From NCBI GenBank assembly GCA_039680225.1, contig JBDKTK010000070.1, positions 1 to 6,529 of the forward strand: a stretch of 6,529 nt of DNA, given 5' to 3'. Source of the DNA: JBDKTK01 sp039680225 (GTDB lineage: Bacteria > Desulfobacterota > Syntrophia > Syntrophales > UBA4778). Each line of letters opens with the position of its first letter. Position 1 is the stretch's first letter. Below are positions 6,118 through 6,529 of the stretch, one piece after another. Below the pieces are notes generated by a model. It saw only the letters and a list, made by a program, of their open reading frames with translations. It was not told the origin of the DNA and did not search any database. A program made the position numbers and the translations under genes.

Positions 6118-6529
6118 AGTAGACAGCCTTTATTGCAAACATAACTCTGTTATTGGCGTAGTCATTTACGTCCTGGTCGGAATTCCTCTCCTGGTACGTG
6201 TACTGCAGGGACACGGTGAGCCATTTCATGATGTCATAGCCGGCGCTGGCGGTCCCCCCGTAGACCCAGTCTTTCCTGTCGTAAGTAAAATCGGCATATT
6301 CGCCGTTGCCCGACAGGGAGACAAAGAACCGTCTCTCAAGACGGTGATATGCGGAAACGAGCAGGCGGTGGTAACGGGTAAAGCCCAGGTTCTGTGAAGT
6401 AAAGTAATCTTCATAAAATCCGCCCTGAAGTGTAATATTATACGTTGTGCGCTGGTCGACGTTGGTCAGGCCTGCCAGGTACGTGGGGGCCGATCTCGTC
6501 GGGCCGTTCTTCTGGTCCTGCCAGTAATA
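6116..6529 (-). CDS. Outer-membrane beta-barrel protein of the EPS locus, C-terminal 137 residues
   Basis: The frame is open from base 6529 to a TGA at 6118-6116, with the N-terminus beyond the window. The visible part alternates hydrophobic and polar residues in strands of about 8-12, with many aromatics and turns rich in Asn, Asp and Gly, as expected for a transmembrane barrel. Examples are TTYNITLQGGFYEDYF, HRLLVSAYHRLERRFFVSL and GTASAGYDIMKWLTVSLQYTYQERNS. The final strand NNRVMFAIKAVY ends in an aromatic residue, the C-terminal signal for BAM-mediated outer-membrane insertion. The DYANNRVMF ending resembles the BBP2/PEP-CTERM-associated outer-membrane proteins that neighbour Wzz in such loci. 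It may form or support the export pore. It lies 8 bp before the chain-length gene. The barrel class is well supported, but the exact family and function are inferred. Confidence 0.85.
   Translation of the reverse strand, partial: YYWQDQKNGPTRSAPTYLAGLTNVDQRTTYNITLQGGFYEDYFTSQNLGFTRYHRLLVSAYHRLERRFFVSLSGNGEYADFTYDRKDWVYGGTASAGYDIMKWLTVSLQYTYQERNSDQDVNDYANNRVMFAIKAVY

Noticed and set aside
6226..6414. A short 62-codon minus-strand frame.
   Set aside because: It lies in another frame of the barrel gene, whose own frame is open to the window edge and gives a convincing beta-barrel ending.

Overview
The window looks like part of an exopolysaccharide (EPS) biosynthesis and export locus from a Gram-negative bacterium. 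All seven genes recognised lie on the minus strand, so the transcript runs from the right edge towards the left edge. The Gram-negative assignment rests on an outer-membrane beta-barrel protein and a two-membrane-segment Wzz-type chain-length protein. DNA is moderately GC-rich by eye, with strong Shine-Dalgarno sites. The gene set, together with dispersed palindromic repeats of a kind I recall from environmental genomes, would suit a deltaproteobacterium, a nitrospirota-like lineage or a related uncultured group. I cannot fix the taxon from the sequence.

Layout in order of transcription: (1) the 3' end of an outer-membrane beta-barrel gene (6529-6116); (2) a 496-aa Wzz/GNVR chain-length determinant (6107-4617); (3) a 314-aa ExeA/GspA-like AAA+ ATPase with a C-terminal membrane anchor (4657-3713); (4) a 285-aa CpsD/CapB-type tyrosine autokinase with a C-terminal tyrosine cluster (3720-2863); (5) an 80-bp gap; (6) a polyprenyl-phosphate sugar-1-phosphate transferase whose N-terminal half resembles a catalytically dead GGDEF domain (2782-1643); (7) a 199-bp gap packed with three kinds of palindromic repeat; (8) a Gfo/Idh/MocA sugar dehydrogenase (1443-436); and (9) the 5' part of a left-handed beta-helix N-acetyltransferase (439-1, truncated by the window). 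Genes 1-4 are coupled by an 8-bp gap or by overlaps of 41 and 8 bp, and the last two genes share an ATGA overlap.

Together these genes suggest the following path. The sugar transferase loads the first sugar phosphate onto undecaprenyl phosphate. The dehydrogenase and acetyltransferase help make an amino-sugar nucleotide, possibly a 2,3-diacetamido uronic acid. The Wzz protein and tyrosine kinase control chain length and assembly. The ATPase and the barrel are accessory envelope parts. The quartet of barrel, Wzz, ExeA-like ATPase and kinase is the arrangement known from exosortase (XrtA)/PEP-CTERM-associated EPS loci. No exosortase or PEP-CTERM protein is inside this window.

The most interesting observation is the N-terminal domain of the sugar transferase. 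It aligns by eye with a GGDEF domain, keeps an RxxD motif at the position of the c-di-GMP inhibitory site, and has lost the GG(D/E)EF catalytic loop. This suggests, but does not prove, direct c-di-GMP control of the EPS priming step.
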